A stretch of 64,000 bases of DNA from Clostridium sp. DL-VIII (GCF_000230835.1 NZ_CM001240.1:1930501-1994500), one strand, 5' to 3'; positions 54,089-64,000 are shown, numbered from the stretch's first letter. Numbers and translations: made by a program. Notes: generated from the letters alone by a model not told the origin.

Positions 54089-54460
54089 TTATGGTAATCT
54101 AAAAGCGTCCTTTATATGCTTTATTTCAAAAATATTATTGTTTGAGTTTAAATAAACTTCAATAACGTCAAAACGTACATTGAGATTAAATAACTTCTTG
54201 TAAGATATATATGCAGTAGTAACTTTAATTATAGATTTTTGCTTTGAAGAACTAATGGATTCTTTAGGTAAACCGTAGTCATAATTATACCTCCCTTTAA
54301 CTTCAACAATTATTAATATATTATTTCGAGTACAAATAATATCTATTTCACCAAGATGATTTTTAAAGTTGCAATCTAAGATAAAATAGCAGTTTCTTTT
54401 TAAATAATTTTTAGCTAAATCTTCACAGTAATTTCCTACATCTTTATTCAATTTTTTCAT
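54089..54460 (-). CDS. yraN: YraN family endonuclease-like protein (UPF0102)
   Basis: The 123-residue protein has the restriction-endonuclease-like core: GEIDIICTRNNILIIVEVKGR carries the D and E-V-K residues of the PD-(D/E)XK fold. An N-terminal stretch, GNYCEDLAKNYLKRN, is typical. It is often found next to rnhB, as here, or near dprA. Its physiological role is unsettled. It is on the opposite strand and diverges from the comM-like gene. TTGGTGATG stands before the start. Confidence 0.92.
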   Translation of the reverse strand: MKKLNKDVGNYCEDLAKNYLKRNCYFILDCNFKNHLGEIDIICTRNNILIIVEVKGRYNYDYGLPKESISSSKQKSIIKVTTAYISYKKLFNLNVRFDVIEVYLNSNNNIFEIKHIKDAFRLP

Positions 54461-54598
54461 TTCATCACCAACCTTAGTATAGTTTACAGTTCATAATTTA
54501 TATTGAAAGTATTAACAATGAAAAAAATTTTAAACAAATTTATTTTTATAGAATTAATATTCAAATGTGTGTCTATAATTCTGTAAGAGGTGAATTAC

Positions 54599-56119
54599 AT
54601 GGCAGTGAAAATAATAAGCGCAACTCATAATCAATTGGAAGGTTTCTTAATTAATGTTGAAGTAGATATATCTAAGGGACTACCAATATTCAATATAGTC
54701 GGGCTTCCAGATGCTTCGGTAAAGGAAGCAAAAGAAAGAGTTAGAGCAGCGATTATAAATTGTGGATTTGAATTCCCATTGGGTAGAATTACTATTAATC
54801 TGGCACCAGCAGATGTTAGAAAAATTGGATCTTTATTGGATTTACCTATTGCACTTGGAATTCTTATGGAATCTAACCAAATTTGTAGAAAAAACGTAGA
54901 TGATTATATTATATTTGGAGAATTATCTTTATTTGGTGAATTAAAAGGTGTAAAGGGCACCATACCTATAATAATAGAGGGGGTTCGAAAGAATATTAAT
55001 AAATTCATATTTCCTTATGAAAATTTGGAAGAGACCTATTATTTTAAAGGAGGAAAGTATTATCCTCTAAGAACTTTGAAAGAAGTAATTTCTTATATAA
55101 CCTATGAAGATATGCTTCCTTATGACGATAGTGATGAAATAAAAGAAAAAGAAGATTATGATTTGTTAGATTATGGTCATATTATAGGGCAATACTCATC
55201 TAAGAGAGCATTAGAAATAGCAGCGGCTGGAAAACATAATATTATTCTTTATGGCGAGCCTGGATGTGGAAAGACAATGCTTGCAAAAGCATTGATATCA
55301 ATTTTACCTTCATTATCCCAAGGGGAACTGTTGGAAGTTGCTAAGATTTATAGTGCATGTGGACTTATTAATAAAGAGTCTTATGTAAAAAGGCCATTTA
55401 GAGCACCACATCATACCACAACAAAATTATCATTAATTGGCGGTGGCAAAGAAATAAAGCCTGGAGAAATAACATTAGCACATAATGGAGTATTGTTTTT
55501 GGATGAAATCTTAGAATTTAAAAAGGAAGCATTAGAATCGCTTAGAGAGCCCCTTGAAGAAAAAAGTGTAAATATAACAAGGCTTAATGGCAATTATATA
55601 ATGCCAGCTGACTTTTTGCTTATAGGAGCATTTAATCCTGTAGAAAATAACGAAGATAAAGATTTTAATGATAATAAATACTATTTTAATTCAAAAATAA
55701 ATAAATATTCAAATAAGTTTTCAAGTGCATTACTAGATAGAATTGATATTCTAAATTATGTGCCGAGATTAGATTACGATGAAATAAAAAAAGAGAAAGA
55801 TTCTTATGACTCGAAAATTATGAAAGAGAATGTTCTTAGAGCAATAAAGATTCAAAGACAAAGATTTAAAAATACAACTTATAAATACAATTCAGATATA
55901 AAAGGAAAGGATATTTTTGAAATTTGTAGAGTTAATAAGAAATGTGCAGAAATTTTAAAACATTATTATAATACGTCTAATGTATCATTAAGAGGGTATG
56001 GAAAAGTAATAAAAATCGCTAGAACTATAGCTGATATAGACAATGAAAAGGATATATCAGAAGGACATATTTTAGAAGCTTTTAGTTATAGAAAAAATAT
56101 TAATGGAGAAATTATATAG
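54599..56119 (+). CDS. comM: YifB/ComM family Mg-chelatase-like AAA+ ATPase
   Basis: The 506-residue protein has an N-terminal ChlI-type domain (VEVDISKGLPIFNIVGLPD), the AAA+ core with GEPGCGKTMLAKAL (about residues 217-230) and the C-terminal Mg-chelatase segment. ComM is a branch-migration helicase in natural transformation of gram-negative bacteria; in clostridia the function is less clear. An in-frame GTG at 54590 overlaps the AGAGGTG ribosome binding site, so ATG 54599 is chosen. It is followed by dprA, which strengthens the DNA-uptake or recombination link. Confidence 0.92.
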   Translation: MAVKIISATHNQLEGFLINVEVDISKGLPIFNIVGLPDASVKEAKERVRAAIINCGFEFPLGRITINLAPADVRKIGSLLDLPIALGILMESNQICRKNVDDYIIFGELSLFGELKGVKGTIPIIIEGVRKNINKFIFPYENLEETYYFKGGKYYPLRTLKEVISYITYEDMLPYDDSDEIKEKEDYDLLDYGHIIGQYSSKRALEIAAAGKHNIILYGEPGCGKTMLAKALISILPSLSQGELLEVAKIYSACGLINKESYVKRPFRAPHHTTTKLSLIGGGKEIKPGEITLAHNGVLFLDEILEFKKEALESLREPLEEKSVNITRLNGNYIMPADFLLIGAFNPVENNEDKDFNDNKYYFNSKINKYSNKFSSALLDRIDILNYVPRLDYDEIKKEKDSYDSKIMKENVLRAIKIQRQRFKNTTYKYNSDIKGKDIFEICRVNKKCAEILKHYYNTSNVSLRGYGKVIKIARTIADIDNEKDISEGHILEAFSYRKNINGEII

Positions 56120-56134
56120 AAAGGGAGAAAAAGT

Positions 56135-57190
56135 ATGAATTATGAATTATGGTTAATACTTCTTGATATATCAAATTTTCAAAAAATAAAGTTAATAAAT
56201 AAATATAACACAGCAGAAAATGTATATAATAATTTTGAAGAGATTTTAAAAGAAAATAAAATTATAAATAAAAAATTAAAAAATTTTCAGAAAGAAGATT
56301 TGCATTATCAAGTATTAAATTTAAAAGAGACATTGTATAAAAAAAGTATTGGATACATTACGTATGATAATCCTTTGTATAGAGAGAAATTGAGTGGGAT
56401 TTTACATCCCCCATATTTTCTGTTTTATAAGGGGAATATAGAGGTTATAAAAAACAAATCTATAGGAATTGTAGGGGCAAGAAAATGCTCAAATTATGGA
56501 CTAACTGTAACAAAACTCTTGACAAAGGAGCTTATTACTAATAATATAACGCTTATAAGCGGAGGTGCAAGAGGAGTAGATTCGATTGCACATAAAACTG
56601 CTTTGGAAAATAATGGATATAACATATGCGTGCTAGGATGTGGCATAGATATAGTATATCCAGCTGAAAATAAAATGTTGTTTTCTCAAATAGCGGAAAA
56701 AGGCGTGGTAGTTTCAGAATTTTTGCTTGGTACAGAACCATTAAGAGAAAATTTTCCTAGAAGGAATAGAATAATTAGTGGGTTGAGCCAAGGGATAGTA
56801 GTTACAGAAGCTTCTGAAAAAAGTGGATCATTAATAACGGCCAGACTGGCTAATGAGCAGGATAAGAAAGTTATTGCAGTACCAGGTTCTATATTTTATG
56901 AAGGAGCACGAGGTGCTAATAAATTAATTAGAGATGGTGGTGCAGGTGCCTGTACAGATATAAATGATTTACGAGTATTTCTTGATTTGGAATATATAGA
57001 AAATCCTATAAAGCTTACGCCAGAAAAGAGCGAAATTTTAGATTTAATTACAGATTCGCCAGTTCACATAGATGATATTTTTAAAAATGCATCTGTTGAT
57101 AGAGGAGCTTTATATGCGTTGTTGTTTGAAATGCAGATAAAAAATGAGATTATTTGTTTACCTGGAAATTACTATGTGAAAACAATATAA
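56135..57190 (+). CDS. dprA: DNA processing protein DprA
   Basis: The 351-residue protein has a Rossmann-like core: SIGIVGARKCSNYGL, ISGGARGVDSIAHK, VVSEFLLGTEPLRENFPRRNRIISGLS and KVIAVPGSIF. A C-terminal winged-helix-like part (SPVHIDDIFKNASVDRGALY) completes it. DprA loads RecA on incoming single-stranded DNA. AAAGGGAG precedes ATG 56135. It stands between comM and topA, as is common. Confidence 0.96.
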   Translation: MNYELWLILLDISNFQKIKLINKYNTAENVYNNFEEILKENKIINKKLKNFQKEDLHYQVLNLKETLYKKSIGYITYDNPLYREKLSGILHPPYFLFYKGNIEVIKNKSIGIVGARKCSNYGLTVTKLLTKELITNNITLISGGARGVDSIAHKTALENNGYNICVLGCGIDIVYPAENKMLFSQIAEKGVVVSEFLLGTEPLRENFPRRNRIISGLSQGIVVTEASEKSGSLITARLANEQDKKVIAVPGSIFYEGARGANKLIRDGGAGACTDINDLRVFLDLEYIENPIKLTPEKSEILDLITDSPVHIDDIFKNASVDRGALYALLFEMQIKNEIICLPGNYYVKTI

Positions 57191-57200
57191 AAATATGCAG

Positions 57201-57240
57201 GGGGGTGAATACTTCATATTTTTTATGAAGTTATAATATG
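57201..57240 (+). promoter_or_regulatory. Hairpin between Shine-Dalgarno and start codon of topA
   Basis: GGGGGTG (57201-57207) is 30 bases from ATG 57238. ACTTCAT (57211-57217) and ATGAAGT (57225-57231) form a perfect seven-base stem in between. With the hairpin folded, nine bases remain as spacer, which is optimal. Confidence 0.6.
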
Positions 57241-59337
57241 GGTCAAAAACTTGTAATTGTTGAGTCGCCAGCAAAAGCAAAAACAATCGGAAAGTATTTA
57301 GGAAAGAATTATATTGTAGAGGCGTCTATGGGACACGTAAGAGACTTACCAAAAAGTACATTAGGTGTTGATATAGAAAATAATTATACTCCTAAATATA
57401 TAACAATCAGAGGTAAAGGTGAATTAATAGATAAATTGAGAAAAGCTGCTAAAAAAGCAGATAAAGTTTATTTAGCTACCGACCCTGATAGAGAGGGAGA
57501 AGCTATATCATGGCATTTAGCAAATATTTTAAAAATATCAGAAGATGAAACTTGCAGAATTGTATTTAATGAAGTTACAAAAAATGCTGTTAAAGCATCA
57601 ATAAAACAGGCAAGAAAAATAGACTTAGACCTAGTGGATGCACAGCAGGCAAGAAGAATATTAGATAGATTAGTTGGTTATGAGATAAGCCCAATTTTAT
57701 GGAGAAATGTAAAATGGGGACTTAGTGCTGGTAGAGTACAATCAGCAGCTTTAAAATTAATATGTGATAGAGAAAAGGAAATAAATGAATTTATTCCTAA
57801 GGAATATTGGTCTATAGATTGTACGCTTAAAAAGGAAAAGAAAAAGTTTCCAGTTAGATTATCAACCTATAAGGGAAAAAAGATAGAAATCGAAAATGAA
57901 GAGACCTCAAATACTATTGTAGAAGAGCTAAAAAGAGGAAAGTTCATTGTTAAAGCTATAAAAAAAGGGAAGAAAAGCAGAAATCCACTTCCACCATTCA
58001 CTACGAGTACCCTTCAACAGGATGCAAATAGGAAATTAAATTTCATGACTAAAAGAACAATGTCAATAGCACAAGGTCTTTATGAAGGCGTGGAGATAAA
58101 AGGTTATGGAACAGTAGGTTTAATAACTTATATGAGAACTGATTCTGTAAGAATTTCTGAAGAAGCACAAGAAGGTGCTAAAAAGTTTATAGGAGATACT
58201 TATGGAAAAGAATATTTGCCAGGTTCAGCAAGAATATATAAAGGAAAGAAGAATATTCAAGATGCCCACGAGGCTATAAGACCTACGTATGTGGAAATTA
58301 CACCGCAGATGGCAAAAGAGAATTTAACTGCAGAGCAATATAAATTATATTCGTTAATATGGAATAGATTTGTAGCAAGCCAAATGGCGTCTTGTGAATT
58401 GAATACAAATTCCATAGATATAGAAAATGGAGATTATAAATTCAAGGCATCAGGATCAGTAATTGCATTTGATGGTTTTATGAAGATATATGAATATTCG
58501 AATGAAGATGATGAAAATTCTGTAATATTACCAGAATTAAAGGAAGATGAAGAACTTAAATTAGATTCTCTTCAAGGAACTCAACATTTTACACAGCCAG
58601 CTCCAAGATATACAGAAGCATCTTTTGTTAAGTTACTAGAAGAAAAAGGCATAGGCAGACCTAGTACTTATGTACCAACTATTTCGACATTACTCGGAAG
58701 AAACTATGTAGTTCGTGAAAAGAAAAATTTAATTCCTACAGAGCTTGGCGAAATTGTAAATAATATAGTGAGCGAATATTTCAAGCAGATTGTTGATGTT
58801 GATTTTACAGCAGATATGGAAAAGAAACTCGATGATGTTGAAGAAGGAAATGAAAATTGGACACGAATTGTAGAAGAATTCTTTAATCCATTAAAGATTG
58901 CAATTGAAAAAGCCGAAAAAGAAATATCAAAGGTTGTAATCGAAGACAAAGTTAGTGATGTGAAATGCGAGAAATGTGGCCGTATGATGGTCATCAAAAG
59001 AGGAAGATATGGTGAATTTTTGGCATGCCCTGGGTATCCGGAGTGTAAAAATGCTAAGCCAATAGTTGAAGAGTTAGATGTACCATGCCCAGAATGTGGA
59101 AAGCCTATTGTAGCTAAAAAGAGTAAAAAAGGAAAGAAATTCTTTGGGTGCACAGGCTATCCGGAATGTAAATTTGTAAGTTGGTATGAACCAGTAAAAG
59201 AAAAATGTCCAAAATGTAATTCGTATATGGTGTTAAAGTATTCAAAGGCCAAAGGAAAGTATATACAATGTTCTAATAGTGAATGTAATTATAAAGAAGA
59301 AGTGAAAAAGGATGAAACAGAAGAAAATGAAAAGTAG
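57238..59337 (+). CDS. topA: DNA topoisomerase I
   Basis: The 699-residue type IA enzyme relaxes negative supercoils. The TOPRIM domain has VESPAKAKTIGKYLG and D-P-D-R-E (82-86). The catalytic tyrosine is about residue 298 in GLITYMRTDS. Three C-terminal zinc ribbons each carry four cysteines (CEKCGR-CPGYPEC, CPECGK-CTGYPEC, CPKCNS-CSNSEC). The start is ATG 57238; the ribosome binding site is separated from it by a small hairpin. codY follows after about 200 bases. Confidence 0.98.
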   Translation: MGQKLVIVESPAKAKTIGKYLGKNYIVEASMGHVRDLPKSTLGVDIENNYTPKYITIRGKGELIDKLRKAAKKADKVYLATDPDREGEAISWHLANILKISEDETCRIVFNEVTKNAVKASIKQARKIDLDLVDAQQARRILDRLVGYEISPILWRNVKWGLSAGRVQSAALKLICDREKEINEFIPKEYWSIDCTLKKEKKKFPVRLSTYKGKKIEIENEETSNTIVEELKRGKFIVKAIKKGKKSRNPLPPFTTSTLQQDANRKLNFMTKRTMSIAQGLYEGVEIKGYGTVGLITYMRTDSVRISEEAQEGAKKFIGDTYGKEYLPGSARIYKGKKNIQDAHEAIRPTYVEITPQMAKENLTAEQYKLYSLIWNRFVASQMASCELNTNSIDIENGDYKFKASGSVIAFDGFMKIYEYSNEDDENSVILPELKEDEELKLDSLQGTQHFTQPAPRYTEASFVKLLEEKGIGRPSTYVPTISTLLGRNYVVREKKNLIPTELGEIVNNIVSEYFKQIVDVDFTADMEKKLDDVEEGNENWTRIVEEFFNPLKIAIEKAEKEISKVVIEDKVSDVKCEKCGRMMVIKRGRYGEFLACPGYPECKNAKPIVEELDVPCPECGKPIVAKKSKKGKKFFGCTGYPECKFVSWYEPVKEKCPKCNSYMVLKYSKAKGKYIQCSNSECNYKEEVKKDETEENEK

Positions 59338-59449
59338 ACACTAGGAAATATAAAAGAAGAGTAAGCAACATTATTTTGTCGATAACACAAAAAGAGTGTT
59401 GAAATGCGGAATTTTATATGATAAACTAATTTTAGTAGCGACTTGTAAG

Positions 59450-59464
59450 AAAATTCAATAAATT
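59450..59464 (+). promoter_or_regulatory. Possible CodY box upstream of codY
   Basis: The 15 bases AAAATTCAATAAATT match the CodY consensus AATTTTCWGAAAATT at 11 positions. It lies 73 bases before codY. In such AT-rich DNA a four-mismatch box can arise by chance. Confidence 0.3.
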
Positions 59465-59536
59465 ACGAATATTCTATCAATTACATCTTAAATTTATTAA
59501 CAATATTGTAATACAGTTGCTGAGGAGGATAACAAT

Positions 59537-60313
59537 ATGTCATCATTATTAAATAAAACTAGAATGTTAAATAAAATTCTACAGAAATCTGGTACGGAAC
59601 CTGTAGCCTTTCAAGATATATGTAAGCTTTTGAGTGAAGTTCTTGAGTGTAATGTATACATAATAAGTAAAAAAGGAAAAGTACTCGGATATGCTTTTGG
59701 TAAAGATTTTGAATGTGATGCTATGAAGAAAAAGGTAATAGAAGATAAGAGATTTCCAGAAGATTATAATAAAACTTTACTTGAGGCGGATGAAACGTTA
59801 GCTAACCTTCCTAATGAAGGTAGATGTGTATTTCAGGAAATTGGAAAATGCAAAAAGGTTGATAAACTATCAACAATAATACCTATTATAGGAAGCAGAG
59901 AGAGAACGGGAACATTAATATTAGCTAGATTTGGAAACCCATTTACTGATGATGATTTAGTATTAGTAGAATATAGTGCAACAATTGTAGGAATGGAAAT
60001 GCTTAGAGCTATGCAGGATGAAATTGCAGATGAAGCGAGAAAAAAAGCAGTTGTTCAGTTAGCTATAGGAACTCTTTCATATTCTGAGCTAGAAGCTGTT
60101 GAACATATTTTTGACGAGTTAAATGGAAATGAAGGATTATTAGTAGCTTCAAAGATAGCAGATAAGGTAGGTATAACTAGAAGTGTTATCGTGAACGCGC
60201 TGAGAAAATTCGAAAGTGCTGGAGTAATCGAATCAAGATCCCTTGGTATGAAGGGAACTTATATTAGAATACTAAATGAGAAGCTAATAGAAGAATTAAA
60301 GAAAATTAAATAA
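59537..60313 (+). CDS. codY: GTP- and branched-chain amino acid-sensing regulator CodY
   Basis: The protein has 258 residues. The N-terminal GAF domain (about 1-155) binds isoleucine and valine. A linker helix precedes the winged helix-turn-helix ([30 protein letters not shown], about residues 203-232), which matches the family DNA-reading helix. CodY represses stationary-phase, amino acid and toxin or solvent genes while nutrients last. TGAGGAGGA precedes ATG 59537. Unlike Bacillus, clpQY and codV are not next to it. Confidence 0.97.
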   Translation: MSSLLNKTRMLNKILQKSGTEPVAFQDICKLLSEVLECNVYIISKKGKVLGYAFGKDFECDAMKKKVIEDKRFPEDYNKTLLEADETLANLPNEGRCVFQEIGKCKKVDKLSTIIPIIGSRERTGTLILARFGNPFTDDDLVLVEYSATIVGMEMLRAMQDEIADEARKKAVVQLAIGTLSYSELEAVEHIFDELNGNEGLLVASKIADKVGITRSVIVNALRKFESAGVIESRSLGMKGTYIRILNEKLIEELKKIK

Positions 60314-60315
60314 TG

Positions 60316-60358
60316 TGATAGCTATGGGGAAATATTGACCTATAGCTATTTTTTTATT
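60316..60358 (+). terminator. Intrinsic terminator after codY
   Basis: ATAGCTAT (60318-60325) pairs with ATAGCTAT (60342-60349), a palindromic word, extended by GG/CC, followed by seven T. Confidence 0.85.
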
Positions 60359-60618
60359 ACATAGAAAACATATTAAGAAATTAACTTAGTGCAAGCGATA
60401 AGTTAAAGATGAAGCTCAAAGAGAAAGTACAAGAGTTAAAATACAAAAATTAGAATTTCACTTTTTTAAAAAGAGTTTTTAACAAATATTTTAAAGAAAA
60501 GTCTGTGGAATTTTCTTCTTAATTGTAAATTGTGAATTGTTAACTGTAAATTAATTAAGGTTTGTGTATAAACTTTAATGATTTTGAGAAAACTTTTATA
60601 ATAATTCATAAATTTTTG
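60359..60618. other. AT-rich gap with a dispersed-repeat copy before the rpsB promoter
   Basis: About 260 bases without a gene. AATTGTTAACTGTAAA at 60535-60550 is identical to a stretch at 42375-42390. The neighbouring AATTGTAAATTGTGAATTG is of the same repeat type. Confidence 0.5.
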
Positions 60619-60647
60619 TTGATGAGTTAAATACCTTGTGATATACT
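60619..60647 (+). promoter_or_regulatory. Sigma-A promoter of rpsB
   Basis: TTGATG (60619-60624), 17 bases, TATACT (60642-60647) with TGA before it (extended -10). The transcript would begin near 60654, with a leader of about 105 bases. Confidence 0.75.
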
Positions 60648-60659
60648 ACTAAAGGTAAG

Positions 60660-60740
60660 AAAATACACACACTATCCAATTTGTAAATTAGGTGCCCTTA
60701 AATTAAGGGAAATTTATGAGCTAAAGATAGTGGAGGTAAA
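60660..60740 (+). ncRNA. Structured rpsB leader, candidate autoregulatory RNA
   Basis: Three nested stems can be drawn: CACTATC (60670-60676) with GATAGTG (60726-60732), TAAATT (60684-60689) with AATTTA (60711-60716), and CCCTT (60695-60699) with AAGGG (60705-60709). The outer stem ends before GGAGG, and a second AAGGAGG serves the gene. S2 is known to control its own operon in E. coli. A similar role here is inference. Confidence 0.45.
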
Positions 60741-60758
60741 AACCAAGGAGGTAACAAA

Positions 60759-61463
60759 ATGTCAGTAATATCAATGAAACAATTATTAGAAGCAGGTGTA
60801 CATTTCGGACACCAAACAAGAAGATGGAATCCTAAAATGGCTCCATATATCTTCACAGAAAGAAACGGAATCTATATCATAGATCTTCAAAAAACAGTTA
60901 AAAAAGCTGAAGAAGCTTATAACTTCATTAAAGAAGTATCAGAAGAAGGAAAAGATATATTATTCGTTGGAACTAAGAAACAAGCTCAAGAAGCTATTGA
61001 AGAAGAAGCAATAAGAAGTAATATGCATTTCGTAAATAACAGATGGTTAGGTGGAATGTTGACAAACTTCTCAACTATTAGAGGTAGAATAAGAAAATTA
61101 GAACAAATCGAAAAAATGCAAGAAGATGGAACTTTTGATGTTCTTCCTAAGAAAGAAGTTATAAAACTTAAAGGAGAATTAGAAAAGCTTCAAAAAAATC
61201 TTGGTGGTATCAGAAACTTAGATGCTTCAAATGTAGGAGCAATGTTTATTGTTGATCCAAGAAAAGAAAAAAATGCTATATTAGAAGCTAAAATTTTAGG
61301 AATTCCAGTAGTAGCTATCGTAGACACTAACTGTGATCCAGAAGAAGTAGATTATGTAATCCCAGGTAATGATGATGCTATCAGAGCTGTTAAATTAATA
61401 ACTGCTAAAATGGCTGATGCTATTATAGAAGGAAGACAAGGTGAACAATTAGCAGCTGAATAA
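60759..61463 (+). CDS. rpsB: 30S ribosomal protein S2
   Basis: The 234-residue protein starts [24 protein letters not shown], with [18 protein letters not shown]-like FIVDPRKEK and [23 protein letters not shown] later, all standard S2. AAGGAGGT precedes ATG 60759. It is followed by tsf across a 242-base spacer with a strong stem-loop. Confidence 0.98.
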   Translation: MSVISMKQLLEAGVHFGHQTRRWNPKMAPYIFTERNGIYIIDLQKTVKKAEEAYNFIKEVSEEGKDILFVGTKKQAQEAIEEEAIRSNMHFVNNRWLGGMLTNFSTIRGRIRKLEQIEKMQEDGTFDVLPKKEVIKLKGELEKLQKNLGGIRNLDASNVGAMFIVDPRKEKNAILEAKILGIPVVAIVDTNCDPEEVDYVIPGNDDAIRAVKLITAKMADAIIEGRQGEQLAAE

Positions 61464-61527
61464 TTAAAGCGAGGTAAGTGAGTAGATTTCAACTTCCCTT
61501 GTGAGGATATGAAGAGAAATAATAAGT

Positions 61528-61580
61528 CCATGATGCGGTTGTTTTTCATTACTTAAATGATTATAATCGCATCATAGTTG
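61528..61580. other. Stem-loop between rpsB and tsf
   Basis: ATGATGCGGTT (61530-61540) pairs with AATCGCATCAT (61565-61575) at 10 of 11 positions (the mismatch is a G-T pair), with a loop that folds again (CATT/AATG). There is no T run directly after, so it may slow or process the transcript rather than end it. Confidence 0.5.
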
Positions 61581-61705
61581 GGCTATTAAGTAATTATACT
61601 GGAAAGTATAACAAAAATAGACTGGCAAACAGGCTTATTATTTTTTTGAATATACCTAATTAAATGTTAAGGATTACTTTATATATAGAGGAGGAAATTA
61701 AAATT

Positions 61706-62623
61706 ATGGCAAATATATCTGCACAATTAGTTAAAGAACTAAGAGAAATGACTGGAGCAAAAATGATGGATTGTAAAAAGGCTCTAGTTGAAACAGAAGG
61801 TAGTATTGAAAAGGCAGTAGAATTTTTAAGAGAAAAAGGACTTGCGGATGCGGCTAAAAAATCAGGTAGAGTTGCTGCTGAAGGTATAGTTAAGACATAT
61901 ATTTCAAGTGATAAGAAAACTGGAGCAGTTCTTGAATTCAACTGTGAAACAGATTTCGTTGCATTAAATGAAGAATTTGTTGGTTTTGCTGACAAATTAG
62001 CTAAAATGGTAGCTGAAACTTCTGTTACAACAGTAGAAGAACTTCTTAATGAAAAGTTTGAAGGAGATGCTACTGTTACAGAAAGCTTAAAAGCTTTAAT
62101 AGCAAAACTTGGTGAAAACATGTCAGTAAGAAGATTTACTAAATTCGCTATTGATAATGGAATAGTTAGCAGCTATATTCATGGTGGCGGAAGAATCGGA
62201 GTTTTAGTAGAACTTTCTTGTGATAAAGCTTCTGACGTTTTAGATGAAGTTGCTAAAGAAGTTTGTATGCAAATTGCTGCAGCAAACCCATTATTCTTAG
62301 GAAAAGATGATGTAGATACAACATCTATGGAAAAAGAAAAAGAAATTTACAGAGTTCAAGCTTTAAATGAAGGAAAGCCAGAAAAAATAGTTGAAAAAAT
62401 GGTTGTTGGAAGAATTCAAAAGTATTTCAAAGAAGTTTGTCTTTTAGAACAACTTTGGGTTAAGGATAGCGATAAAACAATCACTAAATTCTTAGAAGAA
62501 AAATCTAAAGAGGTTGGTTCTCCAATTAAAGTAACTAGATTCGTAAGATACGAAAGAGGAGAAGGAATCGAAGTTGAAAAGGTAGATTTTGCTGAAGAAG
62601 TTGCAAGACAAATCGGTAAATAG
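61706..62623 (+). CDS. tsf: Elongation factor Ts
   Basis: The 305-residue nucleotide exchange factor for EF-Tu has the N-terminal UBA-like domain ([20 protein letters not shown]) and the T-D-F-V motif in [13 protein letters not shown]. The core and coiled-coil domains follow. A longer frame begins at ATG 61664, but GAGGAGGAAA upstream of ATG 61706 and the family start [13 protein letters not shown] settle the start. Confidence 0.97.
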   Translation: MANISAQLVKELREMTGAKMMDCKKALVETEGSIEKAVEFLREKGLADAAKKSGRVAAEGIVKTYISSDKKTGAVLEFNCETDFVALNEEFVGFADKLAKMVAETSVTTVEELLNEKFEGDATVTESLKALIAKLGENMSVRRFTKFAIDNGIVSSYIHGGGRIGVLVELSCDKASDVLDEVAKEVCMQIAAANPLFLGKDDVDTTSMEKEKEIYRVQALNEGKPEKIVEKMVVGRIQKYFKEVCLLEQLWVKDSDKTITKFLEEKSKEVGSPIKVTRFVRYERGEGIEVEKVDFAEEVARQIGK

Positions 62624-62632
62624 TTGAAGCCT

Positions 62633-62662
62633 AAAGAGAACACTTTGTGTTCTCTTTTTTTA
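62633..62662 (+). terminator. Intrinsic terminator after tsf
   Basis: AGAGAACAC (62635-62643) pairs perfectly with GTGTTCTCT (62647-62655), then a T run. Confidence 0.9.
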
Positions 62663-62789
62663 AAGCGCAATGAGAAACTAATAGATAAGCAATATTCTAT
62701 TACTTTTTCATGCGTTTAAGAAGTAAAGTAAATATAATTTTAAAAAAGGTTTTCAGATAATCCTTAAAATATTTGGGAGGTAATTATAA

Positions 62790-63553
<764 letters not shown>

Positions 63554-63575
63554 AAAAAGAAATAGGAGGGAAATC

Positions 63576-64000
63576 ATGATTAAGGATATTATTCAAAATG
63601 CAGAAGAAAAAATGAAAAAAACAATATCTGTATTAAAATCAGATTTATCAACAATGAAAGCTGGAAGAGCAAACCCAACAATGCTTGACAGAATTCAAGT
63701 CGAGTATTATGGAAGCATGTGCCCACTTAGCCAAGTGGCAAATGTTTCAGCTCCAGAGCCAAGAGTACTTATGATAACACCATGGGAAAGACCCATATTA
63801 AAAGATATAGAAAAAGCTATTTTAAAATCAGATTTAGGATTAAATCCTTCAAGTGATGGTTCTATTATCAGATTAGTGATACCAGAATTAACAGAAGAAA
63901 CTAGAAAGAATCTTGTTAAAAATGTAAAGAAAACAGGGGAAGAAGCTAAGGTAGCCGTAAGATCGATTAGAAAAAATGCTAATGATAAAATAAAAGCATT
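63576..64000 (+). CDS. frr: Ribosome recycling factor, 5' part
   Basis: The frame starts at ATG 63576 behind TAGGAGGG and runs off the window after 141 codons, out of about 185. DLSTMKAGRANPTMLDRIQVEYYG and NPSSDGSIIRLVIPELTEETRK are standard. The factor splits post-termination ribosomes with EF-G. It follows pyrH, the common rpsB-tsf-pyrH-frr order. Confidence 0.97.
   Translation, partial: MIKDIIQNAEEKMKKTISVLKSDLSTMKAGRANPTMLDRIQVEYYGSMCPLSQVANVSAPEPRVLMITPWERPILKDIEKAILKSDLGLNPSSDGSIIRLVIPELTEETRKNLVKNVKKTGEEAKVAVRSIRKNANDKIKA

Overview
The window looks like a chromosomal segment of a solventogenic, spore-forming Clostridium; Clostridium beijerinckii or a close relative is my best guess. 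This rests on the strongly AT-rich composition, strong GGAGG-type ribosome binding sites with frequent TTG and GTG starts, the sporulation genes spoIVA, spoVM and ylbJ, a pta-ackA pair, and a Firmicutes housekeeping gene order that closely follows the Bacillus subtilis yicC-to-frr region. I see no prophage, rRNA, tRNA, CRISPR array or intact insertion sequence.

Positions 1-9.4 kb are accessory. They hold the end of an amidohydrolase, two GNAT acetyltransferases, a reverse-strand saccharopine-dehydrogenase/homospermidine-synthase-like protein, an AhpD-like protein, a MntA-HepT type toxin-antitoxin pair, spoIVA, a lone PBECR-like nuclease candidate, a structured intergenic region ending in a strong terminator (possible ncRNA), and a chemoreceptor.

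Positions 9.6-25.6 kb are a dense co-directional run behind a TTGACA-17-TATGAT promoter: yicC, remA, gmk, rpoZ, coaBC, priA, def, fmt, a membrane zinc peptidase, rsmB, rlmN, prpC, prkC, rsgA, rpe, thiN and a 23-codon spoVM, with rpmB convergent. The set links nucleotide and CoA supply, replication restart, N-terminal processing of proteins, rRNA modification and Ser/Thr kinase signalling.

Positions 25.9-42.2 kb hold the Asp23-type protein and fakA-like gene, recG, rsmD, coaD, a coiled-coil protein, ylbJ and tmcAL on the reverse strand, pta-ackA, yceD-rpmF, plsX, acpP, rnc and a radical SAM protein. Positions 42.4-54 kb are the chromosome segregation, protein targeting and translation block: a 32-residue membrane peptide, smc, ftsY, ylxM-ffh, rpsP, khpA, rimM, trmD, rplS, rbgA and rnhB. 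Positions 54-64 kb hold yraN (reverse), comM-like, dprA, topA, codY, rpsB, tsf, pyrH and the start of frr.

The coding content is mostly orthodox. The more unusual signals lie between genes. There is a MITE-like element flanked by TA, and a related fragment that seems to form the 3' end of pyrH. A separate ~200-bp palindrome follows khpA. topA and khpA both have a hairpin lying exactly between a strong Shine-Dalgarno and the start codon. yceD has an in-frame amber mini-ORF. The rplS and rpsB leaders are structured, and a family of palindromic repeats is scattered through the gaps. All calls come from reading the sequence; no database search was run.
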